This document shows, in pieces, positions 8,482-16,607 of a DNA stretch of 64,000 bases (positions within the stretch are counted from its first letter, which is position 1; the number at the start of each line of letters is the position of its first letter). The translations under genes were made by a program, and so were the position numbers. The notes beneath the pieces were generated by a model. That model saw nothing but the letters and a program-made list of their open reading frames with translations, was not told the origin of the DNA and made no database searches. Source of the stretch: Polaromonas sp. JS666 (GTDB lineage Bacteria > Pseudomonadota > Gammaproteobacteria > Burkholderiales > Burkholderiaceae_C); the NCBI RefSeq assembly GCF_000013865.1, contig NC_007948.1, forward strand, positions 3,906,001 to 3,970,000, read 5' to 3'.

Positions 8482-8892
8482 GCTTGCGTGGCCTGGTGGA
8501 TTCTTGGCGAACCATTCAGCGATGCCGGGCATATGCTGCTCAAAGTTGCCGGGTGCCGAAAAGTTGAGAACCCCGGCGCGTACGGAGCCGCGATTCTCGA
8601 AGTCATGCGTGACGCCTCCTGGGGCCAATACAAATGCTCCCTTCGGCGCATCCACCCAGCGGTCCTGGATAAGGAAGCTCATCGTTCCCTCAAGAACGTA
8701 AAAGATGTCATCTTCCGGATGCGAGTGCGCCCCCGGACCCTGCGTATTGGGCTCAAGCCACCACTCTGAAATGGAATAACGGTCCGCAGTTTCAGAGCCG
8801 TCGGCCTTGAATAGTGCCGAGATCCGACCCATGGGGTAAGCCCGACCCTCTCCAGGCGCCAGGAATACTGCTTCTCGACCAGGTGGTTCCAC
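8476..8892 (-). CDS. Cupin-domain protein (cassette gene)
   Basis: 138 residues. Cupin motif 1 is GAHSHPEDDIFYVLEGTMSF (about 52-71; metal ligands His-His/Glu type) and motif 2 is PGGVTHDFENRG (about 91-102). Single-domain cupins serve as small dioxygenases, isomerases or sensors; the substrate is unknown. The start is GTG at 8892 with GGGAGA about eight bases upstream. The stop lies within attC-like site 4. Confidence 0.88.
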   Translation of the reverse strand: MEPPGREAVFLAPGEGRAYPMGRISALFKADGSETADRYSISEWWLEPNTQGPGAHSHPEDDIFYVLEGTMSFLIQDRWVDAPKGAFVLAPGGVTHDFENRGSVRAGVLNFSAPGNFEQHMPGIAEWFAKNPPGHASG

Positions 8893-8919
8893 TGATGTCT
8901 CCCGTCACGATTGGATGGC

Positions 8920-8980
8920 GGTTAACGTTAAAAAGTAAGCGGGCTCGGCAGGCGGCCCGCTCTTGGCAGACCAGTTAAAG
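8920..8980 (-). repeat. attC-like site 5
   Basis: Roughly 60-bp element between the cupin start and the next gene's stop. Minus strand CTTTAACTGG ... TTTTTAACGTTAACC with inner arms AGCGGGC / GCCCGCTT. AAC and GTT cores are kept but outer bases deviate from consensus. The TAA stop of the 8975-9382 gene is inside the first box. Confidence 0.5.
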
Positions 8981-9382
8981 CGCATCGGCGTCATATTCGA
9001 ATGTCTCGTCATGATGCCACCGAAGGACTACTGGCCCACCTTCTACAAAGACGTCCACATCATCGCTGGAAGGGTAGCAGAAGTCGCTCCAGTAAGTGAC
9101 AAAAATATCCCACGGCAACGACAAAGCGGTATCTCTGCCCCAGGCGATGACCACACGACTAACTGGCACAGGCAGGCTGGCTAGCCACCTTCGAGTTTCG
9201 TCAGTGTTTTCAGTCGCGTGATGCTTGATAGTACGCGGACCAAGAGTCTTCGGCGCAGACGCGCATAGCAAATCAACTAACTCGGTCTCCAGCGGGCACA
9301 GCGTCTCAAGAGCATCGGCAGGAAGCACGGAATACGACGGCTGCGTCCATCTCCAAAACAGAGGAAAGGCGGTAATGTCCAT
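8975..9382 (-). CDS. Hypothetical protein, faintly DUF2947-like (cassette gene)
   Basis: 135 residues, soluble, Trp-rich and acidic. The C-terminal half (RVVIAWGRDTALSLPWDIFV then TYWSDFCYPSSDDVDVF) is reminiscent of the DUF2947 pattern of a strand followed by Trp-x-x-Phe-x-x-x-Trp; I treat this as tentative. The ATG at 9382 was chosen over a TTG at 9394. The gene is bounded by attC-like sites 5 and 6. Function unknown. Confidence 0.65.
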   Translation of the reverse strand: MDITAFPLFWRWTQPSYSVLPADALETLCPLETELVDLLCASAPKTLGPRTIKHHATENTDETRRWLASLPVPVSRVVIAWGRDTALSLPWDIFVTYWSDFCYPSSDDVDVFVEGGPVVLRWHHDETFEYDADAL

Positions 9383-9396
9383 ACGCAGTTCCAATG

Positions 9397-9486
9397 CCCT
9401 TTAACATTGAAGATGACCGGCGCGCAACATACGCCGCGAAGCGGCCATTTTTTGTTGCGTGTCCGTATCGGGCCACCAGTTAGAAG
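9397..9486 (-). repeat. attC-like site 6
   Basis: Minus strand TTCTAACTGGTGG ... CTTCAATGTTAAAGGG, with inner palindromes CGCAACA / TGTTGCG and GCCGC-TTC-GCGGC. Core triplets AAC and GTT are intact and each box differs from consensus at the outermost base. It lies between the stop of the 9516-10175 gene and the start of the next cassette gene. Confidence 0.55.
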
Positions 9487-9515
9487 GCATTATGGTTCGT
9501 ACCCTAGGCCTCGCC

Positions 9516-10175
9516 TCAGCGGCCCACCCTACTTGGCACGACCGTCGACTGGTGCAGAGCCACAGGGTTGGAGAAGTAGTTGAACTCAAACTGAAAGTTC
9601 TTCTCTCGGAAGTAGATCAGGCCTGAAACCTCCGGCGCAGTATTGAACCATCCACCGTGGCGCACGTACAGGACATGCTCTATCTCCTCTGGCGATAGCG
9701 ATGCGATGAAGTCGCCGTACACCGCGAGCACATACGGGGCATTTGCGTTGCGGGCCAGTTCTGCGTACTGACCGGCTTTGTCGCTGAGCTTTCGATAGAT
9801 GTGGTCCGGCGGGATGGTGATCCAGCCAGTCCAAAGATCAGTCGAGCGAATGGATGTGGTGATCTCGCGTTCCTTCTCACTTCGCTGATGAAGCGTCAAG
9901 ACGTCAATCACCTCCAGCAGACGCTTCTTGTCATCGAGAAGCGACCAATCGGGCGTTTGACCATCAATCATTCGCTCGTACCTGAAGTCAGCGCCGCCTT
10001 CACGGATGTGCACGCCAAGGAGTAGCTCTCTGTATGTGTGAAAGCGGGCACGCAGAGGCTGCGTCGCTAGCTTCTCCACGAAGGGAGCGACATCGTCTGG
10101 ATGCAGGTGACGGACAAGGTCCTGCAAGTGCGCGTTGCCCTGTTCGTCTGGGTCGAGGCGTGGAAGCTCTGTCAC
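9516..10175 (-). CDS. Hypothetical protein, 219 aa (cassette gene)
   Basis: No family recognised. Soluble, no signal or membrane segment. It begins TELPRLDPDEQGNAHLQDLVRHLHPDD, has a central helical charged region (SEKEREITTSIRSTDLWTGW) and ends with an aromatic strand-rich segment (LIYFREKNFQFEFNYFSNPVAL). The GTG start at 10175 is eight bases from the best-preserved attC-like site, giving the very short leader expected of a cassette gene. Confidence 0.65.
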   Translation of the reverse strand: MTELPRLDPDEQGNAHLQDLVRHLHPDDVAPFVEKLATQPLRARFHTYRELLLGVHIREGGADFRYERMIDGQTPDWSLLDDKKRLLEVIDVLTLHQRSEKEREITTSIRSTDLWTGWITIPPDHIYRKLSDKAGQYAELARNANAPYVLAVYGDFIASLSPEEIEHVLYVRHGGWFNTAPEVSGLIYFREKNFQFEFNYFSNPVALHQSTVVPSRVGR

Positions 10176-10182
10176 TTGCGAG

Positions 10183-10266
10183 GCCTAACGAACAGCGTTT
10201 ATCTGCCGCGAAGCGATGCATGAAAGAAGCGCTGGACTCATACGCGGCAGATAAACCTTGTTGGAC
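10183..10266 (-). repeat. attC site 7 (well preserved)
   Basis: Textbook architecture on the minus strand: outer box GTCCAAC (fits RYYYAAC), inner arm TTTATCTGCCGCG, an unpaired centre of about 30 bases, perfectly complementary inner arm CGCGGCAGATAAA, and outer box GTTAGGC (fits GTTRRRY). Length 84 bp. In array order it would belong to a cassette lying to its right, where no gene is evident. Confidence 0.85.
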
Positions 10267-10503
10267 TGAACCGCCCGGCGCGGCGGTTGAATGTTGATCT
10301 GATGGCCTATAGGGGTTTGTAATTTCTAGGCGGCCAAGCGGATAAAATTATGACTGAGCTTTGGATGGCCGAGGCGGCACAGGGTAAGGCCGGTGCGCTG
10401 GCCGGCCTGGTCTACTGCACCGCAACACGCGCGAAGTCACGCGGGCCATGCCCGGCACTGCGAGGTTGGCCAACCCATGTGCAAATCAATACACAAATGC
10501 AAC
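10267..10503. other. Non-coding gap between attC 7 and queF
   Basis: No convincing gene on either strand. This is where an attI site or a preceding cassette gene would be expected if the array were read from the right. I see neither an integrase fragment nor an open frame with family resemblance. GGATAAAATTATG at about 10339-10352 looks promoter-like, but the short frame behind it has no protein-like composition. Confidence 0.4.
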
Positions 10504-11331
10504 TTACTGCCGCGCCATCCGGATATTGGCCGGCAGGGCTTGCGGATGGCTGGTGCGAAACGGGTTGATGTCCAGCCCTCCGCGGCGGGTGTAGCGGGCG
10601 TACACCGACAGCTTCAGCGGCCTGCAGCGCGTCCACACGTCCATGAAGATGCGCTCCACGCACTGCTCGTGAAATTCGTTGTGGTTGCGAAAGCTCACCA
10701 GGTATTGCAGCAGGCCTTCCTGGTTGATTTGTGGCCCCGAGTAGCTGATCTGCACACTGCCCCAATCGGGCTGCCCGGTCACCAGGCAGTTGCTTTTGAG
10801 CAGGTTGCTGGTCAGGGTTTCATCGACCGGCGGCTCGTCGAACTCTGCAAATAACAGTTCCGGCGCCGGCGTGAAGTGGATGCACTCCACATCGAGCCGG
10901 TCCAGGCTCAGGCCATCGAGCTCATGCACGGGTTCGCGGTCAAACAGTTCCGGCCCCAGTGTTTTAACCCCCACGCCAGCGCCCACCGCTGCATTGATGT
11001 CGGCGCGGATGCGCTCGCGCACATCGCGCGCGTCGGAAAAACGCGTGTTATTGAAGCTGTTCAGGTAAAGCTTGAAGGACTTGCTCTCGACAATGTTGGG
11101 CGACTCGCAGGGCACGGTGATGTGCGCCAAAGCCACCTGCGGCTTGCCGCGCATATTGAGCCAGCTCAGCTCGAATGCGGTCCACATGTCGGCGCCAAAA
11201 AACGGCGGTGTTCCGGTGACGCCGATTTCGGCACGTTTTTCCGCACGGGGGATCGGAAAGAGCAAGGAGGCATCGTACTGGTCAACATAGGCCGAGGACT
11301 TACCGAGTTGGGAGTGTTCAGGGGTATTCAT
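10504..11331 (-). CDS. queF: NADPH-dependent 7-cyano-7-deazaguanine reductase
   Basis: 275 residues, the bimodular (E. coli-type) QueF. It reduces preQ0 to preQ1 in queuosine tRNA modification. The N-terminal module has the motif [18 protein letters not shown] (about 75-92). The C-terminal module has the catalytic Cys182 and Asp189 in [12 protein letters not shown], the same seven-residue spacing as Cys190/Asp197 of E. coli. Length is normal. It is transcribed toward the cassette array with a 237-bp gap to attC 7. Confidence 0.96.
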   Translation of the reverse strand: MNTPEHSQLGKSSAYVDQYDASLLFPIPRAEKRAEIGVTGTPPFFGADMWTAFELSWLNMRGKPQVALAHITVPCESPNIVESKSFKLYLNSFNNTRFSDARDVRERIRADINAAVGAGVGVKTLGPELFDREPVHELDGLSLDRLDVECIHFTPAPELLFAEFDEPPVDETLTSNLLKSNCLVTGQPDWGSVQISYSGPQINQEGLLQYLVSFRNHNEFHEQCVERIFMDVWTRCRPLKLSVYARYTRRGGLDINPFRTSHPQALPANIRMARQ

Positions 11332-11474
11332 GGGTCGTAAATTCTCTGATCATCTTGATCAATGTAGCTGACCGCGCCGCGAAGGGCCGCACCGGGCCAG
11401 CGAAGACCCCTTTACGTAGAGAAAGGGACAGCGTGCCGCCGAAGGCACGTGAAGCGACAAGCGTAGAGGCCCTA

Positions 11475-12368
11475 TCAACTTGCGGCCTGAAAGTGCGGAA
11501 TCAATAGCGCCAGCAGGCGGTCCACCACGCCCGGCGGCAAATCATGGCCCATGCCATCGATGCCGGCCAGTTTCGCGCCCGGAATGCGGCGGGCGAGGTC
11601 TTCACCACAGGCAAACGGCACCAGCGGATCGGCCTTGCCGTGCACCACCAGCGTAGGCACGGCGATGCCGGCCAGCGCTGCGGCACGCCTGCTGTCGGCC
11701 ACGGCGGCCGCCATCTGGCGGGCAATGCCCCGGGGATGGTAGCTGCGCTCGGTCGCGGCCGTCACGCGTTCGCGCAGCATCGCATCATCCATGGGAAAGC
11801 CGGGGCTGCCGATGGCCTTGAAGAGTCTGACCGTGTGGTCAATGGCGGCCGGCATGCCCTTGCCCGCCGGTCGGCTGAGCAGCGCCCGCGTCACGGCGGG
11901 CCTGGCTTCGGGCAGGCCGCGCGCGCCGCTGGAGCTCATGATGCAGGAAAGGCTGAGCGCACGCCCAGGGGCCAGCAGCGCAAGCCGCTGCGCGATCATG
12001 CCGCCCATGCTCACGCCGACCATGTGCGCCTTGTCGATTTGCAGCGCATCGAGCACACCCAGCGCATCGCGCGCCATGTCCTCCACGCTGTATGGCGGTG
12101 TGATGCGCACGCCAAACCGGTACTTGAGTCCCTCCCACAGCAGGTTGGGTGTGCCCAGGTGGTCAAAGTGCTGGCTTAACCCGGTATCGCGATTGTCAAA
12201 GCGCACCACGCGAAAGCCGGCGTCCAGCAGGCCCTGCACCAGCTCCGGCGGCCAGGCGATCAGCTGCATGCCCAGGCCCATGATGAGCAGCACCGCAGGC
12301 CGGCCCGTGGCATCGCCCGGGTAAGTGTCCTCGATTTCGATATCGATGCGGTTGGCTTTGATTTTCAT
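11475..12368 (-). CDS. Alpha/beta-fold hydrolase
   Basis: 297 residues. Motifs in order: oxyanion-region GLGMQLIAWPPELVQGL, DNRDTGLSQHFD, nucleophile elbow GVSMGG (Ser120), acid HGKADPLVP, and the catalytic His in GMGHDLPPG. Closest in style to esterases annotated as 3-oxoadipate enol-lactonase or aclacinomycin-methylesterase-like; the substrate is unknown. The ATG at 12368 was chosen because MKIKANRIDIEIED begins the conserved fold; the upstream extension runs into repeat DNA. A hairpin (CGTGCC-TTCGGC-GGCACG, about 11431-11450) follows the gene and may terminate it. Confidence 0.88.
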   Translation of the reverse strand: MKIKANRIDIEIEDTYPGDATGRPAVLLIMGLGMQLIAWPPELVQGLLDAGFRVVRFDNRDTGLSQHFDHLGTPNLLWEGLKYRFGVRITPPYSVEDMARDALGVLDALQIDKAHMVGVSMGGMIAQRLALLAPGRALSLSCIMSSSGARGLPEARPAVTRALLSRPAGKGMPAAIDHTVRLFKAIGSPGFPMDDAMLRERVTAATERSYHPRGIARQMAAAVADSRRAAALAGIAVPTLVVHGKADPLVPFACGEDLARRIPGAKLAGIDGMGHDLPPGVVDRLLALLIPHFQAAS

Positions 12369-12380
12369 CTGGTGATTATG

Positions 12381-12614
12381 TACACCCCCGTCCAGGCTCA
12401 CTGCGTGTAGCCTGTTCCCCCCTTGCAGGGGGCGGCGCCTGCGGCCTGGCAGAGCCAGTTCCGCGGCCCCTGCTGGCGGGGGATTCGTCACCCCTGTTCA
12501 CTGCGTGTAGCCCGACTCCACCAGCGGGGGCCGTGGGTCCGGCTACGCCGGCCCACAGGCGCCGTCCCCTGCAAGGGGAGAGGAGGCTACACGCAGTGAG
12601 CCTCAACAGGGGTG
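12381..12614. repeat. Composite palindromic repeat (BIME-like)
   Basis: Two long arms face each other: 12381-12440 and 12552-12614 are near-perfect inverted copies containing GGCTCACTGCGTGTAGCC and TTGCAGGGGGCGGCGCCTG. Inside, a third copy of TTCACTGCGTGTAGCC and an inverted CCCCTGCTGGCGGGGG / CCACCAGCGGGGGCC pair make a nested structure. It sits between two same-strand genes. Similar modules are scattered in Comamonadaceae genomes, as far as I recall. Confidence 0.8.
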
Positions 12615-13448
12615 TTAAACAAATTCTCGTTCACGCAGCCACTTGGTGGCAATCCACTTTTCTCCGGCCTTCACGGGCTCGCCGCCGTGCCTGGTGAGGC
12701 TGGCGGGATTCGCAGCCGGGTAACTGAAAAAAACCGCAGTGCCGCGCCGGGGCGTCACCTGCAGGCCAATGTCCGGAAATACCGTGGCGCCGCCCTGCTC
12801 GGGTTCGTTCAGGTACATGATCAGGGTGGCTACGCGCTGCCCGCCCCGCTGAAGTATGGCAGGCGTACCGGGCTCGGCCGGGTCAAAGTAATCATAGTGG
12901 GGCTTGTACTGGGCGCCCTGCCGGTAGCGCAGCACCTGCAGGCCTTCGCCCCTGTCGACCGGCCAGCCCACCAGGCGGGCAATGCGCGCCTCCACGCGCT
13001 GCACCAGCGGATTCTCGCCCCGCGCGAAAAACATGCCCTGGCTGGTGCGGTCCCGGTTGCGCTCCTCGCCCCCGGTCTTGATGTTCACCGTGAGTGATCG
13101 CGCCAGGCGTGGCTGCGCCACCTCCATCAAGGCCTCGCATTCGCTGTCGCTGAGCAAGTTGCCAAACACCACCAGATCGGGCAGTTGCAGGCGCTGCAGC
13201 ACGTCAACCCACCGGTCGCCGGCGTCCATGCTCATGCTGGCGCCTTCTGCCGGCTGGGCTAGCGCCGTAAACGCAGCTTGTTCCTGCGGCGTCAGCCTCA
13301 GGGCCCGGCAGGCGGTCGCGTGCTGCCAGCCGGCGTCCAGCATCGCCTGGAACAGGGCTGCCCGCGAATGCCCCTGGGCTGATTGAGCAAGCAGCCAGGC
13401 CCGCAGTTCACGGCTGACAGGCTGGACGCTGGCGGGTTGCTGCTTCAC
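12615..13448 (-). CDS. 2OG-Fe(II) oxygenase, prolyl-4-hydroxylase family
   Basis: 277 residues. The C-terminal double-stranded beta helix carries the iron ligands His184 and Asp186 (PHYDYFDP), distal His254 (TRHGGEPV) and the 2-oxoglutarate-binding Lys264 (GEKWIATKW), as in P4H alpha-subunit proteins. The N-terminal 90 residues are a helical domain of unknown role. The predicted reaction is hydroxylation of a prolyl peptide or similar substrate; the target is unknown. The start is GTG at 13448. The stop falls at the edge of the composite repeat, which probably serves as its 3' boundary. Confidence 0.9.
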   Translation of the reverse strand: MKQQPASVQPVSRELRAWLLAQSAQGHSRAALFQAMLDAGWQHATACRALRLTPQEQAAFTALAQPAEGASMSMDAGDRWVDVLQRLQLPDLVVFGNLLSDSECEALMEVAQPRLARSLTVNIKTGGEERNRDRTSQGMFFARGENPLVQRVEARIARLVGWPVDRGEGLQVLRYRQGAQYKPHYDYFDPAEPGTPAILQRGGQRVATLIMYLNEPEQGGATVFPDIGLQVTPRRGTAVFFSYPAANPASLTRHGGEPVKAGEKWIATKWLREREFV

Positions 13449-13475
13449 ATCGGGCCTGCCTGCAGTACTAACGCT

Positions 13476-14252
13476 TCAGGCCGCCTGCCGGCGCCGGAAC
13501 ACGAGGCGGTCGGCCTGCGATGCGGCAGGGTCGAAGCGGTACCCTTCGGCATCAAAGCCTTCCAGCTTCCTGACCGTGAGCAGCTTGTGCTCGGTGGCGT
13601 AGCGCACCATCAGGCCGCGGGCGCGCTTGGCCATGAAACTGATGATCTTGTATTTGCCGGCCCTGAACTCCTCGAAGACACAGCTCACCACGCGGGCTTT
13701 TAGCGCCTTGCGGTCGACCGCCTTGAAATACTCTTCACTCGCCAGGTTCACGATGACGGGCGAGGTGTGGGCGGCGGCGCGCTGATTGAGGTAATCGGCA
13801 ATCTGCGAGCCCCAGAACTGGTAGAGGTTCTTGCCCTGGCCGGTCGCCAGCGCCGTGCCCATCTCCAGCCGATAGGGCTGCATCCAGTCGAGCGGACGCA
13901 GCACGCCGTACAGGCCGCTGAGGATGCAGACATGCTCCTGCGCCCAGCCAAGCTGCTGTTCGCTCAGGGTCTTCGCGTCCAGCCCTCCATAGACATCGCC
14001 ATTGAAGGCCAGCACAGCCTGTTTGGAGTTTTTGGCGGTGAATTTGGGGGACCACGCCTGGTAGCGCGCGACATTCAGGCCAGACAGCGCATCCGACAGC
14101 TTCATCAGCGTGCTGATCTGCTGCGGCGTCTTGGTCTGCAGCACATCAATCAACTCGGCCGACTGGCGCGTAAACAACGGCTTGGTGTACGTGGAGACGT
14201 GCGGGGGTGTGTCGTAGTCCAGTGATTTGGCGGGCGAAAGAAGAAACAGCAT
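13476..14252 (-). CDS. yaaA: Peroxide-stress protein YaaA (DUF328)
   Basis: 258 residues, full family length. Motifs: MLFLLSPAKSLDYDTPP at the N-terminus, FNGDVYGGLDAKTLS and LSGLYGVLRPLDWMQPYRLEMG in the middle, NLASEEYFKAVD, and FMAKRARGLMVRYA near the end. Family members bind DNA and limit iron-dependent oxidative damage in peroxide stress. The neighbouring P4H-like gene is on the same strand 27 bp downstream. Confidence 0.95.
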   Translation of the reverse strand: MLFLLSPAKSLDYDTPPHVSTYTKPLFTRQSAELIDVLQTKTPQQISTLMKLSDALSGLNVARYQAWSPKFTAKNSKQAVLAFNGDVYGGLDAKTLSEQQLGWAQEHVCILSGLYGVLRPLDWMQPYRLEMGTALATGQGKNLYQFWGSQIADYLNQRAAAHTSPVIVNLASEEYFKAVDRKALKARVVSCVFEEFRAGKYKIISFMAKRARGLMVRYATEHKLLTVRKLEGFDAEGYRFDPAASQADRLVFRRRQAA

Positions 14253-14366
14253 GGTCCGGCAGAATTAAATTGACAGGCAAGCCTGCGACTGTACGACAGC
14301 CCGGCCGGGCGCCTCCGAAGGACCGGAGGGCTGCGACAAGCCCATCCCGCACGGGGAGCAGGCTTC

Positions 14367-14957
14367 TCAGCGCAGGTCGCTGGCCAGCGACGCCAGCGAT
14401 TCCGCCGGAATCATCGTGTGCGCCGGGTAATTGGTGTGGTCGCAGCCCAGCTTGACGCTGGCACCGGCCTTGACGGCGGCGCACATGGCGGGGTCCAGCT
14501 CGAAACGCACAAAATGCACGGCCGAGGTTTTCTCGTCGTTTTCGCGGTCCATGTCTTCGTCGGCAATCGCGTACACGCGGGCGTGGCCTTCCACCTCGAC
14601 AAACAGGCGGTCTTCCACGCCGATCAACCGGGCCAGCTCACGCTTGCGCTCGTTGACATCGGGGTACTCCAGCATCATGGTGGCCTTCCAGTTGCTGCCG
14701 TCGGGCATCAGGGGCGCATAGGCCTCGATCTCCTGCTCAATGCCGTCTGCCTCAAAGATTTTTTCGAGACGCAACATTTCCTGGATCTGGTAGCGGATGC
14801 TGGTTTCGCTCTCGAACTGCACGTTGATGTACTCGCCCAGGCGCACGCTGCGCAGCTTGCGGTGGGCCATGATGGCGGGCTTGTGTTCCTTGCGGTACTT
14901 GCTGTAGGCCTCGAGACTCATCAGAGACTCGCGCGTGATTTTTCCGGTGGTTTCCAT
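14367..14957 (-). CDS. DUF3501-family protein
   Basis: 196 residues. Recognised by RKEHKPAIMAHRKLRSVRLG, FESETSIRYQIQEMLRLEKIF, YPDVNERKRELARLIGVED and the ending LGCDHTNYPAHTMIP. DUF3501 genes are typically found beside a rubrerythrin and a CCG-domain iron-sulfur protein, exactly as here, suggesting a shared redox or peroxide-detoxification job. The start was placed at ATG 14957 (METTGKI); the upstream extension would read through a hairpin repeat. Confidence 0.9.
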   Translation of the reverse strand: METTGKITRESLMSLEAYSKYRKEHKPAIMAHRKLRSVRLGEYINVQFESETSIRYQIQEMLRLEKIFEADGIEQEIEAYAPLMPDGSNWKATMMLEYPDVNERKRELARLIGVEDRLFVEVEGHARVYAIADEDMDRENDEKTSAVHFVRFELDPAMCAAVKAGASVKLGCDHTNYPAHTMIPAESLASLASDLR

Positions 14958-14980
14958 GGGATGTATGCTCCAACAAATTG

Positions 14981-15046
14981 TCATGCCGGACTTGATCCGG
15001 CATCCATGTCGCTCAACCATGGATTGCGGGTCAGGCCCGCAATGAC
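14981..15046. repeat. Two-hairpin interspersed repeat
   Basis: Hairpin ATGCCGGA-CTTGA-TCCGGCAT (14983-15003) and hairpin ATTGCGGG-TCAGG-CCCGCAAT (15023-15043), 19 bases apart, fill most of the 99-bp spacer between the iron-sulfur gene and the DUF3501 gene. Such CCGGACTTGATCCGG-type modules are scattered in many proteobacterial genomes. Here the repeat could stabilise or attenuate the polycistronic mRNA. Confidence 0.7.
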
Positions 15047-15056
15047 AAAACAAAAA

Positions 15057-16406
15057 TTATTTGAGGCCATAGGCCATGCGTATCAAGGTCAGCGGATGCT
15101 TCTGCGGCGGCGCGCCCAGGTTGTTGACGTCAAAACCCTGGGCGATGTGGTGGCCGCCCAGCGGGCAGTCACTGCTGATGACATCAGGCAGGCCGCCGTC
15201 CTTGTGATTGGCCATGGCCTTGAACAGCGGCTTGCCGATTTTCATCGCCTGCTGGTGGTAGGGCACCTTGACGCCGAAGGTGCCGGCGTGGCCCGAGCAG
15301 CGCTCGTGCGTGTGCACACTGGTGCCGGGCACCATCTTGAGCATTTCCTCGGTTTTCTTGCCGATGTTCTGCACCCGGCCGTGGCAGGGAATCTGGTAGC
15401 TGATCTTGCCCAGCGGCGTGGAAAACTCGGTCTTCAGCAGGCCGTCGCGCTTGCGCGCCATCAGGTACTCGAAGGGGTCCCACATGTGTTCCTTGACCAG
15501 CTGCACCTCGGCGTCGTCCGGGTACATCAGCGGGATCTCCTGCTTGAACATCAGCGTGCAGCTGGGCACGGCGCTCAAAATGGCAAAGCCATCGCGGGCG
15601 TATCTGGCCAGCACCGGGATGTTGGCTTCCTTGCTGGTGTTCACCGAGTCCAGGTCGCCCAGCTCCAGCTTGGGCATGCCGCAGCACCTTTCCTTTTCCA
15701 CCAGCACGTAGGGCACTTCGTTGTGGTCCAGTACCTTGAGCAGGTCGTGGCCAATGCCCGGCTCGTTGTAGTTGACGTAGCAGGTCGAAAAAATCACGAC
15801 CTTGCCCGGTGTCTTGGCGCCGTCTTTTACCGGATGCGGCGGTGACTCCAGCGCACCCGAACGGAATTTTTGCGTGGCCAGCTCGGGCAGCCAGGCGTTT
15901 TTGTCGACGCCCAGCACCTTTTCCATCACGGCGCGCGCCGGCCTGGTCTTGTTGACCGCGTTGGCCACCTGCACCACGATGGGAATGCCGGCAAATTGGC
16001 CATGCACATCGGTGGAGGCCAGAAACCGCTCACCCGCGCCGACATCACCCTTCTTGAATTTGATGGCCTTGGCGCGCAGCATGGTGTGCGGAAAATCCAC
16101 GTTCCACTCGTGCGGCGGTACATAGGGACACTTGGTCATGTAGCACAGGTCACACATGTAGCACTGGTCCACCACCTTCCGGTAGTCCTTCTTGTCGACC
16201 CCATCGATCTCGCCCGTTTTGCTTTCATCGATCAGGTCAAACAGCGTGGGAAACGTGCCGCACAGGCTGACGCAGCGCCGGCAGCCGTGGCAGATATCGA
16301 AGATGCGCTCCAGCTCATGGAGGGTCGCTTCCTCGTTGTAGAACTCCGGATTTTTCCAGTCGAGTGGGTGACGGGTGGGGGCTTGCAGATTGCCTTCTGT
16401 GGCCAT
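15057..16406 (-). CDS. CCG-domain heterodisulfide-reductase-like Fe-S protein
   Basis: 449 residues. Two [4Fe-4S] ferredoxin motifs lie in the N-terminal third: CHGCRRCVSLC (near 39-49) and CYMCDLCYMTKCP (near 82-94). The C-terminal half has two CCG-type cysteine-rich modules (CCGMPKLELG and CSGHAGTFG), the architecture of GlpC/HdrD-like electron-transfer subunits. It is cytoplasmic, with no membrane span. It sits between rubrerythrin and DUF3501 on one strand, so it probably passes electrons for peroxide reduction. The substrate of the complex is unknown. Confidence 0.9.
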   Translation of the reverse strand: MATEGNLQAPTRHPLDWKNPEFYNEEATLHELERIFDICHGCRRCVSLCGTFPTLFDLIDESKTGEIDGVDKKDYRKVVDQCYMCDLCYMTKCPYVPPHEWNVDFPHTMLRAKAIKFKKGDVGAGERFLASTDVHGQFAGIPIVVQVANAVNKTRPARAVMEKVLGVDKNAWLPELATQKFRSGALESPPHPVKDGAKTPGKVVIFSTCYVNYNEPGIGHDLLKVLDHNEVPYVLVEKERCCGMPKLELGDLDSVNTSKEANIPVLARYARDGFAILSAVPSCTLMFKQEIPLMYPDDAEVQLVKEHMWDPFEYLMARKRDGLLKTEFSTPLGKISYQIPCHGRVQNIGKKTEEMLKMVPGTSVHTHERCSGHAGTFGVKVPYHQQAMKIGKPLFKAMANHKDGGLPDVISSDCPLGGHHIAQGFDVNNLGAPPQKHPLTLIRMAYGLK

Positions 16407-16607
16407 GGCACTGTCTCTCGTTTTGAGGGTGAAGGTTTAAGAAACGGCTCTGCGGCACTGGGGCTTTCGCGGCAGAACTCTTTCTTAAACTCGCTACCCC
16501 GGGGATAGCGAGCAGCAGGCATGGGACGGGACGCCGTCGCCCGGGTGTGCTACCCGAGACGACGCCGCCTTGCAGCCGTTCCAGCGCCGGCAGGGCCGGC
16601 GCGCTGG

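Noticed and set aside
10350..10568. 72-codon plus-strand frame after a promoter-like sequence right of attC 7
   Set aside because: No domain resemblance and it runs into the opposite-strand queF gene.
6700..10600. Integron integrase gene next to the cassette array
   Set aside because: I looked for a tyrosine recombinase frame on both strands here and saw none; only cassette genes and queF are present.
14418..15845. 475-codon plus-strand frame opposite DUF3501 and the CCG iron-sulfur gene
   Set aside because: Antisense of recognised proteins; reads through the hairpin repeat and has shadow-type composition.
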